From Hymenobacter psoromatis (GTDB lineage: Bacteria; Bacteroidota; Bacteroidia; Cytophagales; Hymenobacteraceae): 64,000 nucleotides of DNA. The DNA lies in NCBI GenBank assembly GCA_001596155.1, contig CP014771.1, forward strand, positions 4,402,001 to 4,466,000, in the 5' to 3' direction. The notes under the pieces were generated by a model. It did no database searches. It had not been told where the DNA came from and saw only the letters and a program-made list of their open reading frames with translations. Each line of letters begins with the position of its first letter. Within the stretch, counting starts at the first letter, position 1. Positions 35,305-43,821 of the stretch are shown in pieces. Made by a program: the position numbers and the translations under genes.

Positions 35305-35312
35305 TACCTTTG
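35305..35312 (+). promoter_or_regulatory. ndk: -7 box (TACCTTTG) of ndk
   Basis: TAnnTTTG consensus 37 bases before the ATG at 35350, in the nrnA-ndk divergent gap. Confidence 0.65.
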
Positions 35313-35349
35313 CCTCACCAATCCCATAATTTTTTTAAGACAAAACAGC

Positions 35350-35757
35350 ATGGCAACCAATCGCACCTTCACCATGATTAAGCCCGACGCCGTGGCTGAC
35401 CAGCACATCGGCGGCATCCTGAGCATGATGGAACAGGGCGGCTTCCGCATCGTGGAGCTTCAGAAAGTAACCCTCACGCCCGAGCGCGCCGGCCAGTTCT
35501 ACGCCGTGCATAAGGAGCGTCCTTTCTATAACGACCTCGTGAAATACATGTCGAGCGGCCCCATCGTGGCGGCCATCCTCGAAAAAGACAACGCTGTAGC
35601 CGACTTCCGCACCCTCATCGGTGCCACCAACCCGGCCAACGCCGAGGCCGGCACCATCCGCAAGAAGTACGCGAAAAGCATCGAAGCCAACGCCGTGCAT
35701 GGCTCCGACTCGGACGAGAACGCCCAAATCGAAGGCGAGTTCTTCTTCAAGAAGTAA
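35350..35757 (+). CDS. ndk: Nucleoside diphosphate kinase
   Basis: 135 residues from ATG 35350; a longer frame to 35218 runs through the promoter box and is rejected. Complete Ndk: [20 protein letters not shown] at the start, then [16 protein letters not shown], the [17 protein letters not shown] nucleotide region, and the phospho-histidine in [12 protein letters not shown] near residue 117. It balances nucleoside triphosphates by transferring the gamma phosphate through that histidine, in the cytoplasm. A strong terminator follows, with a solo repeat unit between stop codon and terminator. Confidence 0.95.
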   Translation: MATNRTFTMIKPDAVADQHIGGILSMMEQGGFRIVELQKVTLTPERAGQFYAVHKERPFYNDLVKYMSSGPIVAAILEKDNAVADFRTLIGATNPANAEAGTIRKKYAKSIEANAVHGSDSDENAQIEGEFFFKK

Positions 35758-35763
35758 TTGGTA

Positions 35764-35793
35764 AGTAGCTCGGACTACAAAGTCCGAGCTACT
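35764..35793. repeat. Solo unit of repeat family D (copy 3)
   Basis: AGTAGCTCGGACT-ACAA-AGTCCGAGCTACT: a single hairpin unit with no inverted partner, the simplest form of family D. Confidence 0.8.
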
Positions 35794-35815
35794 CGTCGCC
35801 TTGAAACCAAAAAAC

Positions 35816-35848
35816 CCGCTCTGCACAATGCAGAGCGGCTTTTTATTT
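35816..35848 (+). terminator. Intrinsic terminator of ndk
   Basis: A 10 bp stem CCGCTCTGCA/TGCAGAGCGG with a 3-base loop, then CTTTTTATTT. Confidence 0.9.
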
Positions 35849-35893
35849 ATACCCAAAGGAGACTTTTTTTGTGCTAATCTTGTATTGCCGAGC

Positions 35894-37021
35894 TTAGCTG
35901 GCACGCCCAAAACCAATGCGGCCCGGCCCTTTGGGCTCGCTCACGAAGGTAGCATCTTCACGGTTATAGATGTCAGCCAGCGTCATAGCTTCGGTCACGG
36001 GAACGGTTTGGCCCAGCGCGGTGGCCAGCGCCTGGGCTTTATCCTGCGCCAGCGGCTCGAAGGCGTAGGAGGCAATGAGCCGGCCTTTGCGCAGCAGCGC
36101 TTTGTCGATGCGCGTCAGGTCGGCGTTGAAGGTACAAATAATCTGAATGTGAAAGCCATCCGACAGTAGCCCATCGCTGAGGTTCAGTAGGTTGCTCACT
36201 GCGTTGCTACCCGTGGCGTCGCGCTTGGTGAGCAGCTCTTCGGCATCCTCGATGAGCAGGATGGAGTTGGTATTGTCGTGCAGCAGGTTGATAAACTCGG
36301 GGTCGGCGATGCGCAGCGCCAGGTTGGGCGGAATGAACAGCTTGGGCTTATCAGTGAGGCCGCACAGGTGACGGATGTAGCTGGTTTTACCGGTGCCGGG
36401 CGGGCCGTGCAGAATCACCAGGCCCTTATCATCCGGCTTTCGCAGGCGCTTCACGATGGCCTCGTGCACCGGCAGCAGGTCGTCGTTGTAATTGGTGGCG
36501 AGGTCCATCGCCGGAATTTTGAGGGGTAGGGGCGAGAAATCCAGGTCGCTACCCATTAGCCGTAGCACCTGAATGCGCTGGCGCTCCGCCTCCCCGTTTT
36601 CCAGCTGCGCGACCAATGCCGCCCGTAGCTGGGCCAGCACGGTGGCATCGGTGTTGGGCGAATAATACAGCGTAGCACCTTGGTCGCCGTAGCTTCCGCC
36701 TATGCTGAAGGAAAGCAGCGTGCGCGGCGCGGGCGATAGCGCGTAAAACTGCCATTCCGGTGTTTTATCCGTTTCCTCAATAAATATGGACTGATAAACT
36801 GTTATCTGGTTAATATCGTAGGTTTCGCTCAGGATGGTAAGCACTGTTTTACGGGCTTCGGCCGTTGCCAGCTGGTAGATTTCGCGCCGTGGCAGCTCGC
36901 CAAACATCGCGTAAAACCAACTGGTGGGCTGAAAGGCACCCTGCGGACTGAAACTCTCAGACAGGTCGGGGTTGGCCGCCAGGGGCGGGGTAGGCGTCAT
37001 AACTAAGGGATAATCGGACAT
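35894..37021 (-). CDS. AAA ATPase (BCS1/CDC48-like core), function unknown
   Basis: 375 residues. The C-terminal half is an AAA domain: Walker A GPPGTGKTSYIRHL (about 205), Walker B SILLIEDAEELL, sensor 1 IICTFNADL and arginine-finger region IDKALLRKGRLIASY. The N-terminal half (about 20-180) is a mixed alpha/beta domain without a name. It has no signal peptide. The ATG overlaps the stop of the upstream nucleoside permease by one base (TAATG), so the two are translationally coupled; a link between permease and ATPase is not obvious. The protein may remodel or unfold a partner. Confidence 0.85.
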   Translation of the reverse strand: MSDYPLVMTPTPPLAANPDLSESFSPQGAFQPTSWFYAMFGELPRREIYQLATAEARKTVLTILSETYDINQITVYQSIFIEETDKTPEWQFYALSPAPRTLLSFSIGGSYGDQGATLYYSPNTDATVLAQLRAALVAQLENGEAERQRIQVLRLMGSDLDFSPLPLKIPAMDLATNYNDDLLPVHEAIVKRLRKPDDKGLVILHGPPGTGKTSYIRHLCGLTDKPKLFIPPNLALRIADPEFINLLHDNTNSILLIEDAEELLTKRDATGSNAVSNLLNLSDGLLSDGFHIQIICTFNADLTRIDKALLRKGRLIASYAFEPLAQDKAQALATALGQTVPVTEAMTLADIYNREDATFVSEPKGPGRIGFGRAS

Positions 37022-38298
37022 TAAGCCGCAAATACCGGCTCCGAATATTCAGTATTCTTGGCCAGCTGCGGCTCGTGCTTGTGCTTGAAAATGAATATGA
37101 ACAATACAGCAATCACCAGCGCGTAGGCCGCGAAGGCCAGCCAGATGCCGTGCCAGTCCTTGTTGCCGCCGGCGTCGGTGAAGTAATTCTGGATAACGAG
37201 GCCGCTTATCGAGCTGCCCAGCACCGCGCCAAAGCCGTTGGTCATCATCATAAACAGGCCCTGGGCGCTGGCCCGAATGCTGGGCTGGGTCTGGGTTTCG
37301 ACAAACAGCGAGCCCGAAATATTGAAGAAGTCGAAGGCCATGCCATACACGATGCACGACATAATAATCATCCAGAGGCCGCCGCCGGGGTTGCCGTAGG
37401 CCAGCAGCCCAAAGCGCAACACCCAGGCCACCATGCTAAACAGCATGACTTGCTTGATGCCAAAGCGCCGCAGAAAGAACGGAATAGCCAAGATAAACAG
37501 CGTTTCCGAAATCTGCGAAATCGACATAATAAAGGCCGGGTGCCGCACCGTGAGCGTGTCGCGGTAGGCCGGCACTTTGTCGAAATCGTGCAAAAAGGTG
37601 TCGCCGTAGGCGTTGGTGAGCTGCAAGGCCGCGCCCAGCAGCAGCGCAAAGGCGAAAAAGGTGGCCAGCTTGCGGTCGCGCAGCAGCGCAAACGACTTGA
37701 GGCCCAGCGCATCAACCAGCGAGCGGCTCGACGTGCCCTTGGCGGGCGGCGGGCACTTGGGCAAAGTGAAGGCATAGAAGCCCAGCAGCAGCGCGGCCCC
37801 GGCGGCTACGTAAAACTGGCTGGCCGACTTCTCGAAGCCCAGAAACGTGACGGCCCACATGGCCGCAATGAAGCCGACCGTGCCCCACACCCGAATGGGG
37901 GGGTAGTCCTTCACCACGTCCAGGCCCTGGCTTTTAAGGGCCGAATACGACACGGCGATGGATAGCGACAGCGTGGGCATGTAAAAAATCATATTCAGCA
38001 GGATGACCCAGAAGAACACGCCGGGGTCCGTTACGAACGGAATGGTGCACAGCGTGATACCACCCAGCAGGTGCAGCACGCCGTAGAGCTTCTCGGCATT
38101 CACCCACTTATCGGCCACAATGCCCATGAGCGAGGGCATGAAAATGGAGGCTATGCCCATCGTGGAAAAGATGGCCCCAAACTGCGAGCCCGACCAGTGC
38201 TTGGTCTGAAACCAGTACGCGCCAATCGTAATCAGCCAGGCGCCCCAGATGAAAAACTGGAGGAAGCTCAGAAAAGTAAGTCGCAGCTTGATGCTCAT
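37021..38298 (-). CDS. MFS nucleoside permease (NupG/XapB-like)
   Basis: 425 residues, twelve membrane helices, of the nucleoside:H+ symporter group. Family-typical stretches: LRLTFLSFLQFFIWGAWLITIGAYW at the start, GIVADKWVNAEKLYGVLHL, VRVWGTVGFIAAMW-like IRVWGTVGFI, and GLFMMMTNGFGAVLGS. It imports nucleosides across the inner membrane with protons. This fits with salvage genes in the region (tdk, ndk), though those are kilobases away. It is the first gene of a two-gene unit with the AAA ATPase. Confidence 0.9.
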   Translation of the reverse strand: MSIKLRLTFLSFLQFFIWGAWLITIGAYWFQTKHWSGSQFGAIFSTMGIASIFMPSLMGIVADKWVNAEKLYGVLHLLGGITLCTIPFVTDPGVFFWVILLNMIFYMPTLSLSIAVSYSALKSQGLDVVKDYPPIRVWGTVGFIAAMWAVTFLGFEKSASQFYVAAGAALLLGFYAFTLPKCPPPAKGTSSRSLVDALGLKSFALLRDRKLATFFAFALLLGAALQLTNAYGDTFLHDFDKVPAYRDTLTVRHPAFIMSISQISETLFILAIPFFLRRFGIKQVMLFSMVAWVLRFGLLAYGNPGGGLWMIIMSCIVYGMAFDFFNISGSLFVETQTQPSIRASAQGLFMMMTNGFGAVLGSSISGLVIQNYFTDAGGNKDWHGIWLAFAAYALVIAVLFIFIFKHKHEPQLAKNTEYSEPVFAA

Positions 38299-38391
38299 GC
38301 AGAAACAGAATAAAACGGGAGTGGGTGGGATAAAAGGTCAGGAGCAGGTTTAGCCGCTAAAGATACACGTCCGCCCCGCCATAAAACGAAG

Positions 38392-38420
38392 AAGCCCGCC
38401 TGCACGGGGCAGACGGGCTT
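38392..38420. terminator. Terminator hairpin after superoxide dismutase
   Basis: AAGCCCGCCTGC against GGCAGACGGGCTT with one mismatch, and a short T-run on each side. It lies between the stop of the superoxide dismutase gene and the start of the permease gene, both on the minus strand. Confidence 0.75.
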
Positions 38421-38448
38421 TTCAACAGGCTAATAGTAGCAGCGGGCC

Positions 38449-39057
38449 TTACTTGGCCGCCGCGTAGTTTTTGTTTACCTGGTCCCAGTTGATGAGGTTG
38501 AAAAAGGCCGCTACGTAGTCGGGGCGCTTGTTCTGGTACTTGAGGTAGTAGGCGTGCTCCCACACGTCGAGGCCCAGAATGGGGAAGCCTTTGCAGCCGG
38601 CATCGGGCATCAGCGGGTTGTCCTGGTTGGGCGTCGAGCAGATGGTTACCGAGCCGTCGGCCTGCTTGCACAGCCACGCCCAGCCCGAGCCAAAGCGCGT
38701 GGTAGCAGCCTTACTGAATTCGGTTTTGAAGTTATCGTAGCTGCCAAAAGCCTTGGTGATGGCATCGCCGACGGCACCGGTGGGCTGGCCGCCGCCGTTG
38801 GCGCTCAGGATGGTCCACCACAGCGAGTGGTTCCAGTGGCCGCCGCCGTTGTTGCGCACGGCGGGGGTAGCCGAGGCAATGTTGTGCATGATTTCCTCCA
38901 GGCTCTGGTTCTCCATAGGCGTGCCCGCAATGGCCGCGTTGAGGTTAGTCACGTAGGCCTGGTGGTGCTTGGTATGGTGAATTTCCATCGTCTGCGCGTC
39001 AAACGTAGGTTCGAGGGCGTCGTAGGAATACGGCAGCTTGGGCAGTTCAAAAGCCAT
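38449..39057 (-). CDS. sodB: Superoxide dismutase, Fe/Mn type
   Basis: 202 residues, no signal peptide, so cytoplasmic. All four metal ligands are present: H27 in MEIHHTKHH, the second His in [11 protein letters not shown], and Asp and His in [15 protein letters not shown] near the C-terminus. The usual start [15 protein letters not shown] is complete. It converts superoxide to oxygen and peroxide. The residues around the metal do not let me choose iron or manganese; the symbol is a convention. It is a single gene with its own terminator and a complex repeat upstream. Confidence 0.95.
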   Translation of the reverse strand: MAFELPKLPYSYDALEPTFDAQTMEIHHTKHHQAYVTNLNAAIAGTPMENQSLEEIMHNIASATPAVRNNGGGHWNHSLWWTILSANGGGQPTGAVGDAITKAFGSYDNFKTEFSKAATTRFGSGWAWLCKQADGSVTICSTPNQDNPLMPDAGCKGFPILGLDVWEHAYYLKYQNKRPDYVAAFFNLINWDQVNKNYAAAK

Positions 39058-39124
39058 GATGCGGGTGTTTTAAGTGAAAAAGATGAATGTTAGTACTATA
39101 ACCCCCAACTAGCCGCCGAGGTTG

Positions 39125-39267
39125 TGTGCGGCAAGCTTTAGCTTGCCGTGAGTAGCGTAGGGTAAGCTTTAACTTGCTGTGGGAGAAAAGTTGCCAGCCG
39201 GCCAATGCTAAAACGGCAAGCTAAAGCTTACCGCACATTCCCCGGCAGGCTAAAGCCTACCCTACGC
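39125..39267. repeat. Compound inverted repeat, family C copy 1
   Basis: Four related palindromic units built on GGCAAGCTTTAGCTTGCC: near 39130-39147, 39161-39178, 39214-39233 and 39244-39262. The outer arms carry GCGTAGGGTAAGC and its complement. The right arm contains the stop codon of the tadA-like gene. Confidence 0.85.
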
Positions 39268-39730
39268 TGCCTCCCCGCTTATCCTGAAAAAAAGCCTGCA
39301 TGAGCGCCGTGCACGCATCGGCGCACACGCCCGCCCGCACTTTGGTGCGCGGGTGCAACAGCCCCAGGCTATGGCGCTGGTAGCCGGTTTTGGGTTCGGC
39401 CGCGCCAAACACTACCCCCCCCAACTGGGCCCAGGCGCTGGCACCGGCGCACATCACGCAGGGCTCCACGGTCACGTAGAGCGTGCAGTGAGTCAAGTAC
39501 TTATTGCCCAAATAATTGGCGGCGGCCGTGAGGGCCAACATTTCGGCGTGGGCCGTCACGTCGCGCAGCTGCTCGGTCTGGTTGTAGCCCCTCCCGATTA
39601 TCACCCCATCCAGCACCACCACCGCTCCAATCGGGATTTCGCCCGCTGCCCGTGCCCGCCGCGCCTCCGCCAGCGCCTGGCGCATGAAGTACTCGTCGGT
39701 GAGTAGGGGGGGGGTAGGAACGTTTGTCAT
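39257..39730 (-). CDS. tadA: tRNA adenosine deaminase-like nucleoside deaminase
   Basis: 157 residues. Zinc deaminase motifs: H61-A-E63 in VTAHAEMLAL, and P90-C91-V-M-C94 in EPCVMCAGA; then WAQLGGVVFGAAEPKTG. This matches TadA, which makes inosine at the wobble position of tRNA-Arg, though a guanine or cytosine deaminase cannot be fully excluded. The start ATG (39728-39730) lies inside a family B repeat, and the stop TAG (39257-39259) lies inside a family C repeat, so both ends of the reading frame are repeat-derived. A shorter start at 39685 would cut the TDEYFMRQAL helix. Confidence 0.85.
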   Translation of the reverse strand: MTNVPTPPLLTDEYFMRQALAEARRARAAGEIPIGAVVVLDGVIIGRGYNQTEQLRDVTAHAEMLALTAAANYLGNKYLTHCTLYVTVEPCVMCAGASAWAQLGGVVFGAAEPKTGYQRHSLGLLHPRTKVRAGVCADACTALMQAFFQDKRGGSVG

Positions 39731-39840
39731 TGCGAGCGCAACGAAGTGGAGCGCGGCAATCTCTCCTTCACGTAAGAGTTACCATCCCAGCGAGTAGGAA
39801 AGATTGCCGCGCTCCACTTCGTTGCGCTCGCAATGACAAA
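39723..39840. repeat. REPIN-like inverted pair, family B copy 4
   Basis: Long-loop B form, arms TTTGTCATTGCGAGCGCAAC and complement. Its left end encodes the first residues (MTN) of the tadA-like protein. Confidence 0.9.
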
Positions 39841-39855
39841 TGATTTATACTGATT

Positions 39856-40401
39856 TCACTTCAAATTAATATCGCCCAGCGCGGCCTGGGCCACCGGGCG
39901 CCACTGCGCCTGCTCCTCGGCCGGGGCCGAAAAGGAGAAAATATACAGCTGCTCGCCTTGCACGGCATACTCAATATACTCGTACTTGCGCACGGGTGCC
40001 AGCGCCCCGGCCGAGCGGCGGCTATCGCTGAGCGTGGAAACGAATTCCAGCGCCACGAACTCGCGGCCATTCACCTTGCGCACTTCCTGGGTCAAAAACT
40101 CCACCTTCGTGTAAAGACGCTGCACGCTGGCTTTATACATGGGCAGCAGGATGTTATAATCGGGCCCAAACGTGGTAGGCCGCGCCGATACACTGTAATC
40201 GACCCGCCCGCTGGGGTTGCTGAACACGGCCAGCGGCTTGCGTGGCGACGGAAACTTGGCCGCAATGGCGGCGTCGGGCAGCGGCGCAAAGCCCTGCGGC
40301 ACCGCCACCGACAAGCCGGGCACCAGCTTCACCGTCGTCAACTTGGGCCTGGGGCCAAAGCTGGTGAGGGCAAGCACGGCGAGAAGGGGTAGGGTTTTCA
40401 T
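39856..40401 (-). CDS. Secreted protein of unknown function
   Basis: 181 residues from ATG 40401, which gives a short signal peptide (MKTLPLLAVLALTSFG); the longer frame to 40551 passes through a REPIN-like element and is rejected. The mature protein reads VKLVPGLSVAVPQGFAPLPD, then KPLAVFSNPSGRVDYSVSARPT and EYIEYAVQGEQLYIFSFSAP, a pattern of beta strands and a helix (MYKASVQRLYTKVEFL) that resembles small lipid- or protein-binding PsbP-like folds, but this is a guess. It is a single gene bracketed by two REPIN-like elements. Confidence 0.7.
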   Translation of the reverse strand: MKTLPLLAVLALTSFGPRPKLTTVKLVPGLSVAVPQGFAPLPDAAIAAKFPSPRKPLAVFSNPSGRVDYSVSARPTTFGPDYNILLPMYKASVQRLYTKVEFLTQEVRKVNGREFVALEFVSTLSDSRRSAGALAPVRKYEYIEYAVQGEQLYIFSFSAPAEEQAQWRPVAQAALGDINLK

Positions 40402-40456
40402 AAGCAGGGCAAAAATAGGGGGTAGAAACCGGGTAGCGATAATCGGTAAAAACATC

Positions 40457-40578
40457 AGAACGTCATGCTCATCTGGCGTCCGCTTGCCGAAGCATCTCGC
40501 TCGCGCCGCTGGGGTTAGTAATCCAATGGTGCGAACGAGATGCTTCGGCAAGCGGACGCCAGATGAGCATGACGTTCT
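40457..40578. repeat. REPIN-like inverted pair, family A copy 3
   Basis: Arms AGAACGTCATGCTCATCTGG... and complement. Relative to copy 1, both arms share the same loop change (CATCTGGCGTCC in place of GA), while the nested ATGCT/AGCAT stem is kept. Confidence 0.9.
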
Positions 40579-40606
40579 TTATTACCTTAAAAAAACAAGA
40601 AGATAT

Positions 40607-41047
40607 CTAGCGGCGCACCACCGTGGGGTACTTAATACGCACCTTCTTCCAATACACGTAGTTGCCAGTTTTGGCCTCCACCAGGTAGGTGCCGGCCTGG
40701 ATGTGGCCCAGGTCCACGGGCTCGCCGGTATTGCTCTGCGGGTCCAGCTCCTGCTGGTACACCACCTTGTTTTTGTAGTCCGTCATCACCAGCGTGCCAG
40801 GCTTGGTAAACTGCTGCGTGAAGCTGAGCATCACATTATTAGAATTGGGCCGGGGAAAAATATCGATGCCCGACAGCGTTTCCACGCGCTTGATGGGGCC
40901 GTCGAGCGTCACGGCCGGCACTTCGCCCTTGCTCTTGATTTCGGTGCCGCCGTCGTACTTGTTTTTGGTCTTGACTTTGGTTTGGGCCTGGGCCGCGCCG
41001 GCCGTGAGCAAAGCGGCCGCCAGGGCCAGTGCAGAGAGGAATTTCAT
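40607..41047 (-). CDS. Small secreted protein with T9SS-sorting-domain-like fold
   Basis: 146 residues from ATG 41047 (MKFLSALALAAALLTAGAAQAQ, a clean signal peptide). The rest is nearly all one beta-sandwich: IDIFPRPNSNNVMLSF, then KPGTLVMTDYKNKVVYQQELD, DLGHIQAGTYLVEAKTGNY and WKKVRIKYP. This is the pattern of a type A sorting domain (P-N-P, G-x-Y-x-x, K-x), but the protein has no cargo domain before it. It may be a free-standing Ig-like module or a decayed T9SS cargo. It is a single gene divergent from aspS. Confidence 0.7.
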   Translation of the reverse strand: MKFLSALALAAALLTAGAAQAQTKVKTKNKYDGGTEIKSKGEVPAVTLDGPIKRVETLSGIDIFPRPNSNNVMLSFTQQFTKPGTLVMTDYKNKVVYQQELDPQSNTGEPVDLGHIQAGTYLVEAKTGNYVYWKKVRIKYPTVVRR

Positions 41048-41146
41048 GGTCGAAAAGAAGAAAAAACGGGACAAAAGAACGTCGTCCCTACCCCCTCTTG
41101 CATACTCCGTACCAAACCGGCCATTTTATCACCGCGCCCCCGCCAG

Positions 41147-41154
41147 TACCTTCG
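41147..41154 (+). promoter_or_regulatory. aspS: Possible -7 box (TACCTTCG) of aspS
   Basis: One mismatch to TAnnTTTG, 100 bases before the start of aspS, in the divergent gap. Confidence 0.4.
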
Positions 41155-41254
41155 CACCTAGTAACCCTTCCCTCGGACCACTCGCACATGCCCGCCCCGC
41201 CAGCCAGCTAGCCGTGCAGCGACGTATCCGTTAAATCCGTTAAATCCGCGGTTT

Positions 41255-43018
41255 ATGTTAAGAACGCACACCAACGGCGAACTCCGCCTCGAACACGTCG
41301 GCCAAACCGTCACCCTCGTCGGCTGGGTGCAGCGCACCCGCGACAAAGGCGGCATCCTCTGGATTGACCTGCGCGACCGCTACGGCATTACGCAACTGGC
41401 GCTGGAAGAGGGGGTAGAGAGCGACGCCGTGCGCGAAACCGCCCGTACCCTGGGCCGCGAATTCGTCATCAGCGTGACCGGCAAAGTAGCCGAGCGCTAC
41501 TCCAAAAACGCGCACATCCCGACCGGCGAAATCGAAATCCGGGTGGATAAAATCGACGTGCTCAACCCCGCCAAGCTGCCGCCCTTCCTCATTGAGGATG
41601 AGACCGATGGCGGCGACGAGCTGCGCATGAAATACCGCTACCTCGACCTGCGCCGCACGCCCGTGCGCAACAACCTGATGCTGCGCCACCGCATGGCCCA
41701 GGCTGTGCGCCGCTACCTCGACGGCCAGGATTTTATCGAAGTCGAAACCCCGGTGCTCATTAAAAGCACGCCCGAAGGCGCGCGCGATTTCGTGGTGCCC
41801 TCGCGCATGAACCCCGGCGAGTTCTACGCCCTGCCGCAGAGTCCGCAGACGTTCAAGCAGCTGCTCATGGTGTCGGGCTTCGACCGCTACTTTCAGATTG
41901 TCAAGTGCTTCCGCGACGAAGACCTGCGCGCCGACCGCCAGCCCGAGTTCACGCAGATTGACTGCGAAATGGCCTTCGTGACCCAGGAAGACATCCTGAA
42001 TACCTTCGAGGGCCTGGTGCGCTACCTGTTCAAGGAAATCAAAAACCTCGATTTTCCCACCGTGCCCCGCATGGAATACGCCGACGCCCTGCGCCGCTTC
42101 GGCAACGACAAGCCCGACGTGCGCTTCGCCATGGAGTTCGTGGAATTGGATGGGGTAGTAAAGGGTCACGGCTTCCCCGTATTCGACCAGGCCGAGCTGG
42201 TGGTGGGCATCAATGCCGCCACCTGCGCCGCCTACACCCGCAAGCAACTCGACGAGCTGACCGCCTTCGTGAAGCGCCCGCAGCTCGGGGCCACCGGCCT
42301 CGTGTACGCCCGCGTCGAAGCCGGGGGGGTAGTAAAATCGTCGGTGGATAAGTTCTATTCGCAGGAGGAATTGCAGCGGTGGGCCGCCGCCTTCCAGGCC
42401 AACGAGGGCGACCTGCTGCTCCTGCTGGCCGGCCCGGCCGACAAAACCCGTAAAGCGCTCAGCGAGTTGCGCCTCGAAATGGGCCAGCGCCTCGGCCTGC
42501 GTGACAAGGACACGTTTGCCCCGCTGTGGGTCGTCAACTTCCCGCTGCTCGAATACAGCGAGGAGGAGGGCCGCCACTTCGCCATGCACCACCCCTTCAC
42601 CTCGCCCAAGCCCGAGGACCTGCACCTGCTCGACAACCCCGCCACCATCGGCCAGGCCCGCGCCAACGCCTACGACCTGGTAATCAACGGCGTAGAGGTC
42701 GGCGGCGGCTCCATCCGCATCCACGACCGCGCCGTGCAGGCCCGCATGTTCTCGCTGCTCGGCTTCACCCCCGAGGAGGCCCAGGCCCAGTTCGGCTTCC
42801 TGCTCGATGCCTTCGAGTACGGCGCGCCGCCCCACGGCGGCATCGCCTTCGGCTTCGACCGTCTCTGCTCGCTCTTTGGCGGGGCCGATTCTATCCGCGA
42901 TTTCATCGCCTTTCCGAAGAATAATTCGGGTAGGGACGTGATGATTGACTCGCCCTCGCCGATTGCGAATGCGCAGTTGAAGGAGTTGAGTATTAAGACG
43001 GATGTGGTGGAGAAGTAG
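41255..43018 (+). CDS. aspS: Aspartyl-tRNA synthetase
   Basis: 587 residues. N-terminal OB fold for the anticodon ([23 protein letters not shown]), class II core with motif 2 [25 protein letters not shown] [16 protein letters not shown], the bacterial GAD insertion (about 280-420) and motif 3 [15 protein letters not shown]. It charges tRNA-Asp in the cytoplasm. The bacterial-length form with the GAD domain may be discriminating or not; that depends on residues I cannot judge by eye. It is single, with a strong terminator downstream. Confidence 0.95.
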   Translation: MLRTHTNGELRLEHVGQTVTLVGWVQRTRDKGGILWIDLRDRYGITQLALEEGVESDAVRETARTLGREFVISVTGKVAERYSKNAHIPTGEIEIRVDKIDVLNPAKLPPFLIEDETDGGDELRMKYRYLDLRRTPVRNNLMLRHRMAQAVRRYLDGQDFIEVETPVLIKSTPEGARDFVVPSRMNPGEFYALPQSPQTFKQLLMVSGFDRYFQIVKCFRDEDLRADRQPEFTQIDCEMAFVTQEDILNTFEGLVRYLFKEIKNLDFPTVPRMEYADALRRFGNDKPDVRFAMEFVELDGVVKGHGFPVFDQAELVVGINAATCAAYTRKQLDELTAFVKRPQLGATGLVYARVEAGGVVKSSVDKFYSQEELQRWAAAFQANEGDLLLLLAGPADKTRKALSELRLEMGQRLGLRDKDTFAPLWVVNFPLLEYSEEEGRHFAMHHPFTSPKPEDLHLLDNPATIGQARANAYDLVINGVEVGGGSIRIHDRAVQARMFSLLGFTPEEAQAQFGFLLDAFEYGAPPHGGIAFGFDRLCSLFGGADSIRDFIAFPKNNSGRDVMIDSPSPIANAQLKELSIKTDVVEK

Positions 43019-43040
43019 GGGTTGAATTTGTTAGAAACAG

Positions 43041-43078
43041 AAAAGGGGGCGACTGATATACCAGTCGCCCCCTTTTGC
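43041..43078 (+). terminator. Intrinsic terminator of aspS
   Basis: A 15 bp perfect stem AAAAGGGGGCGACTG/CAGTCGCCCCCTTTT with a 6-base loop and a T-run. It is also positioned to serve the convergent small membrane gene. Confidence 0.9.
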
Positions 43079-43094
43079 TTTGGTTGCGTGGCGA

Positions 43095-43385
43095 CTACAG
43101 GTAACTCAACGTGCTAATAATAAAGAAGAAGGTCCACGCTAACCAAAGAATTGGGGTTTTATATTTAACAGGTTTTTTCCTGAAATAAGCTATGCTATTC
43201 ATAACTCCTAAAGTGAGAAGCGGTAATAATAGGAAAGCAACAGCTCTGCCTAAAATTGCGACTCCTAATGATATAGGGTCATTACCGCCAGCTACGAATG
43301 GATGAAACAGAAATTGAATTATAATATTTATAACAATTGACAGCCAGAACATTATAAAAAGCGTTGTTTTACTTGCTGTCTGCAT
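43095..43385 (-). CDS. Small low-GC membrane protein of unknown function
   Basis: 96 residues, three hydrophobic helices: LFIMFWLSIVINIIIQFLF, then GVAILGRAVAFLLLPLLTLGVM, and ILWLAWTFFFIISTLSYL, with a short basic loop (FRKKPVKYKT) before the last. Base composition is clearly AT-rich next to aspS, so the gene was probably acquired. No family is recognised. It is followed upstream by an AT-rich stretch and a frameshifted relic, which together look like a small foreign insertion site. Confidence 0.65.
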   Translation of the reverse strand: MQTASKTTLFIMFWLSIVINIIIQFLFHPFVAGGNDPISLGVAILGRAVAFLLLPLLTLGVMNSIAYFRKKPVKYKTPILWLAWTFFFIISTLSYL

Positions 43386-43503
43386 CTTGATGTATATAGA
43401 AAGGTATCGGTGAGAGGAGGTAATATCCTAACAAATCTGGTAGTCAGAATCTTGTTTCTTATTTGCGTTCTTGCAGTGAATCTATCACAAATAAATTCTC
43501 CAC

Positions 43504-43706
43504 ATGCCCTTCCGCCTCGACCGCACCGCCCACTACGCCGGCACCCACGCAGAAAACGCCCGCTACCACGCCACGCACCAGCCGCCTACCCCCGCCGAGC
43601 GCCTACGGGCCGCCGCTTACCTCAACAGCGTGGCTTACGGCTACGACCTGGACACAACCCGCCCAAGCTAGACCGCACCGCGTTTTCAACGCGAAAATAC
43701 GTATAA
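43504..43706 (+). pseudogene. Frameshifted relic of a small protein gene
   Basis: ATG 43504 opens MPFRLDRTAHYAGTHAENAR...PPTPAERLRAAAYLNSVAYGYDLD and then hits a stop. The expected continuation, NPPKLDRTAFSTRKYV-stop, is present in another frame, ending at 43706. One lost base near 43655 explains this. The pattern (FRxDRTxxxxGTHAEA...ERLxAAAYLNSxAYGYD...PPKLDRTAF) looks like a roughly 65-residue protein family of Hymenobacter-type genomes that I recall being linked to toxin or nucleotidyltransferase genes, but no partner remains here. Confidence 0.65.
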
Positions 43707-43821
43707 CGGCGGCTCGTGCTGCTAAAAAAGCTGCGGGCTTGCCAGGCAGTTGCGAGCCACGGCTAGCCATTGTTTTCCGGCCGGGCGCTATTTTTGGTGG
43801 ATTACCCATCGTAGCCACCCC

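Noticed and set aside
35218..35349. N-terminal extension of Ndk by 44 residues
   Set aside because: It runs through the promoter box and has no family counterpart; Ndk begins [14 protein letters not shown].
39125..39840. Clustered repeats as a CRISPR array
   Set aside because: The units are palindromic, differ from each other and are not regularly spaced; no cas genes are near.
41258..42835. A 525-codon open frame opposite aspS
   Set aside because: Antisense shadow of a certain aminoacyl-tRNA synthetase gene; no recognisable domain.
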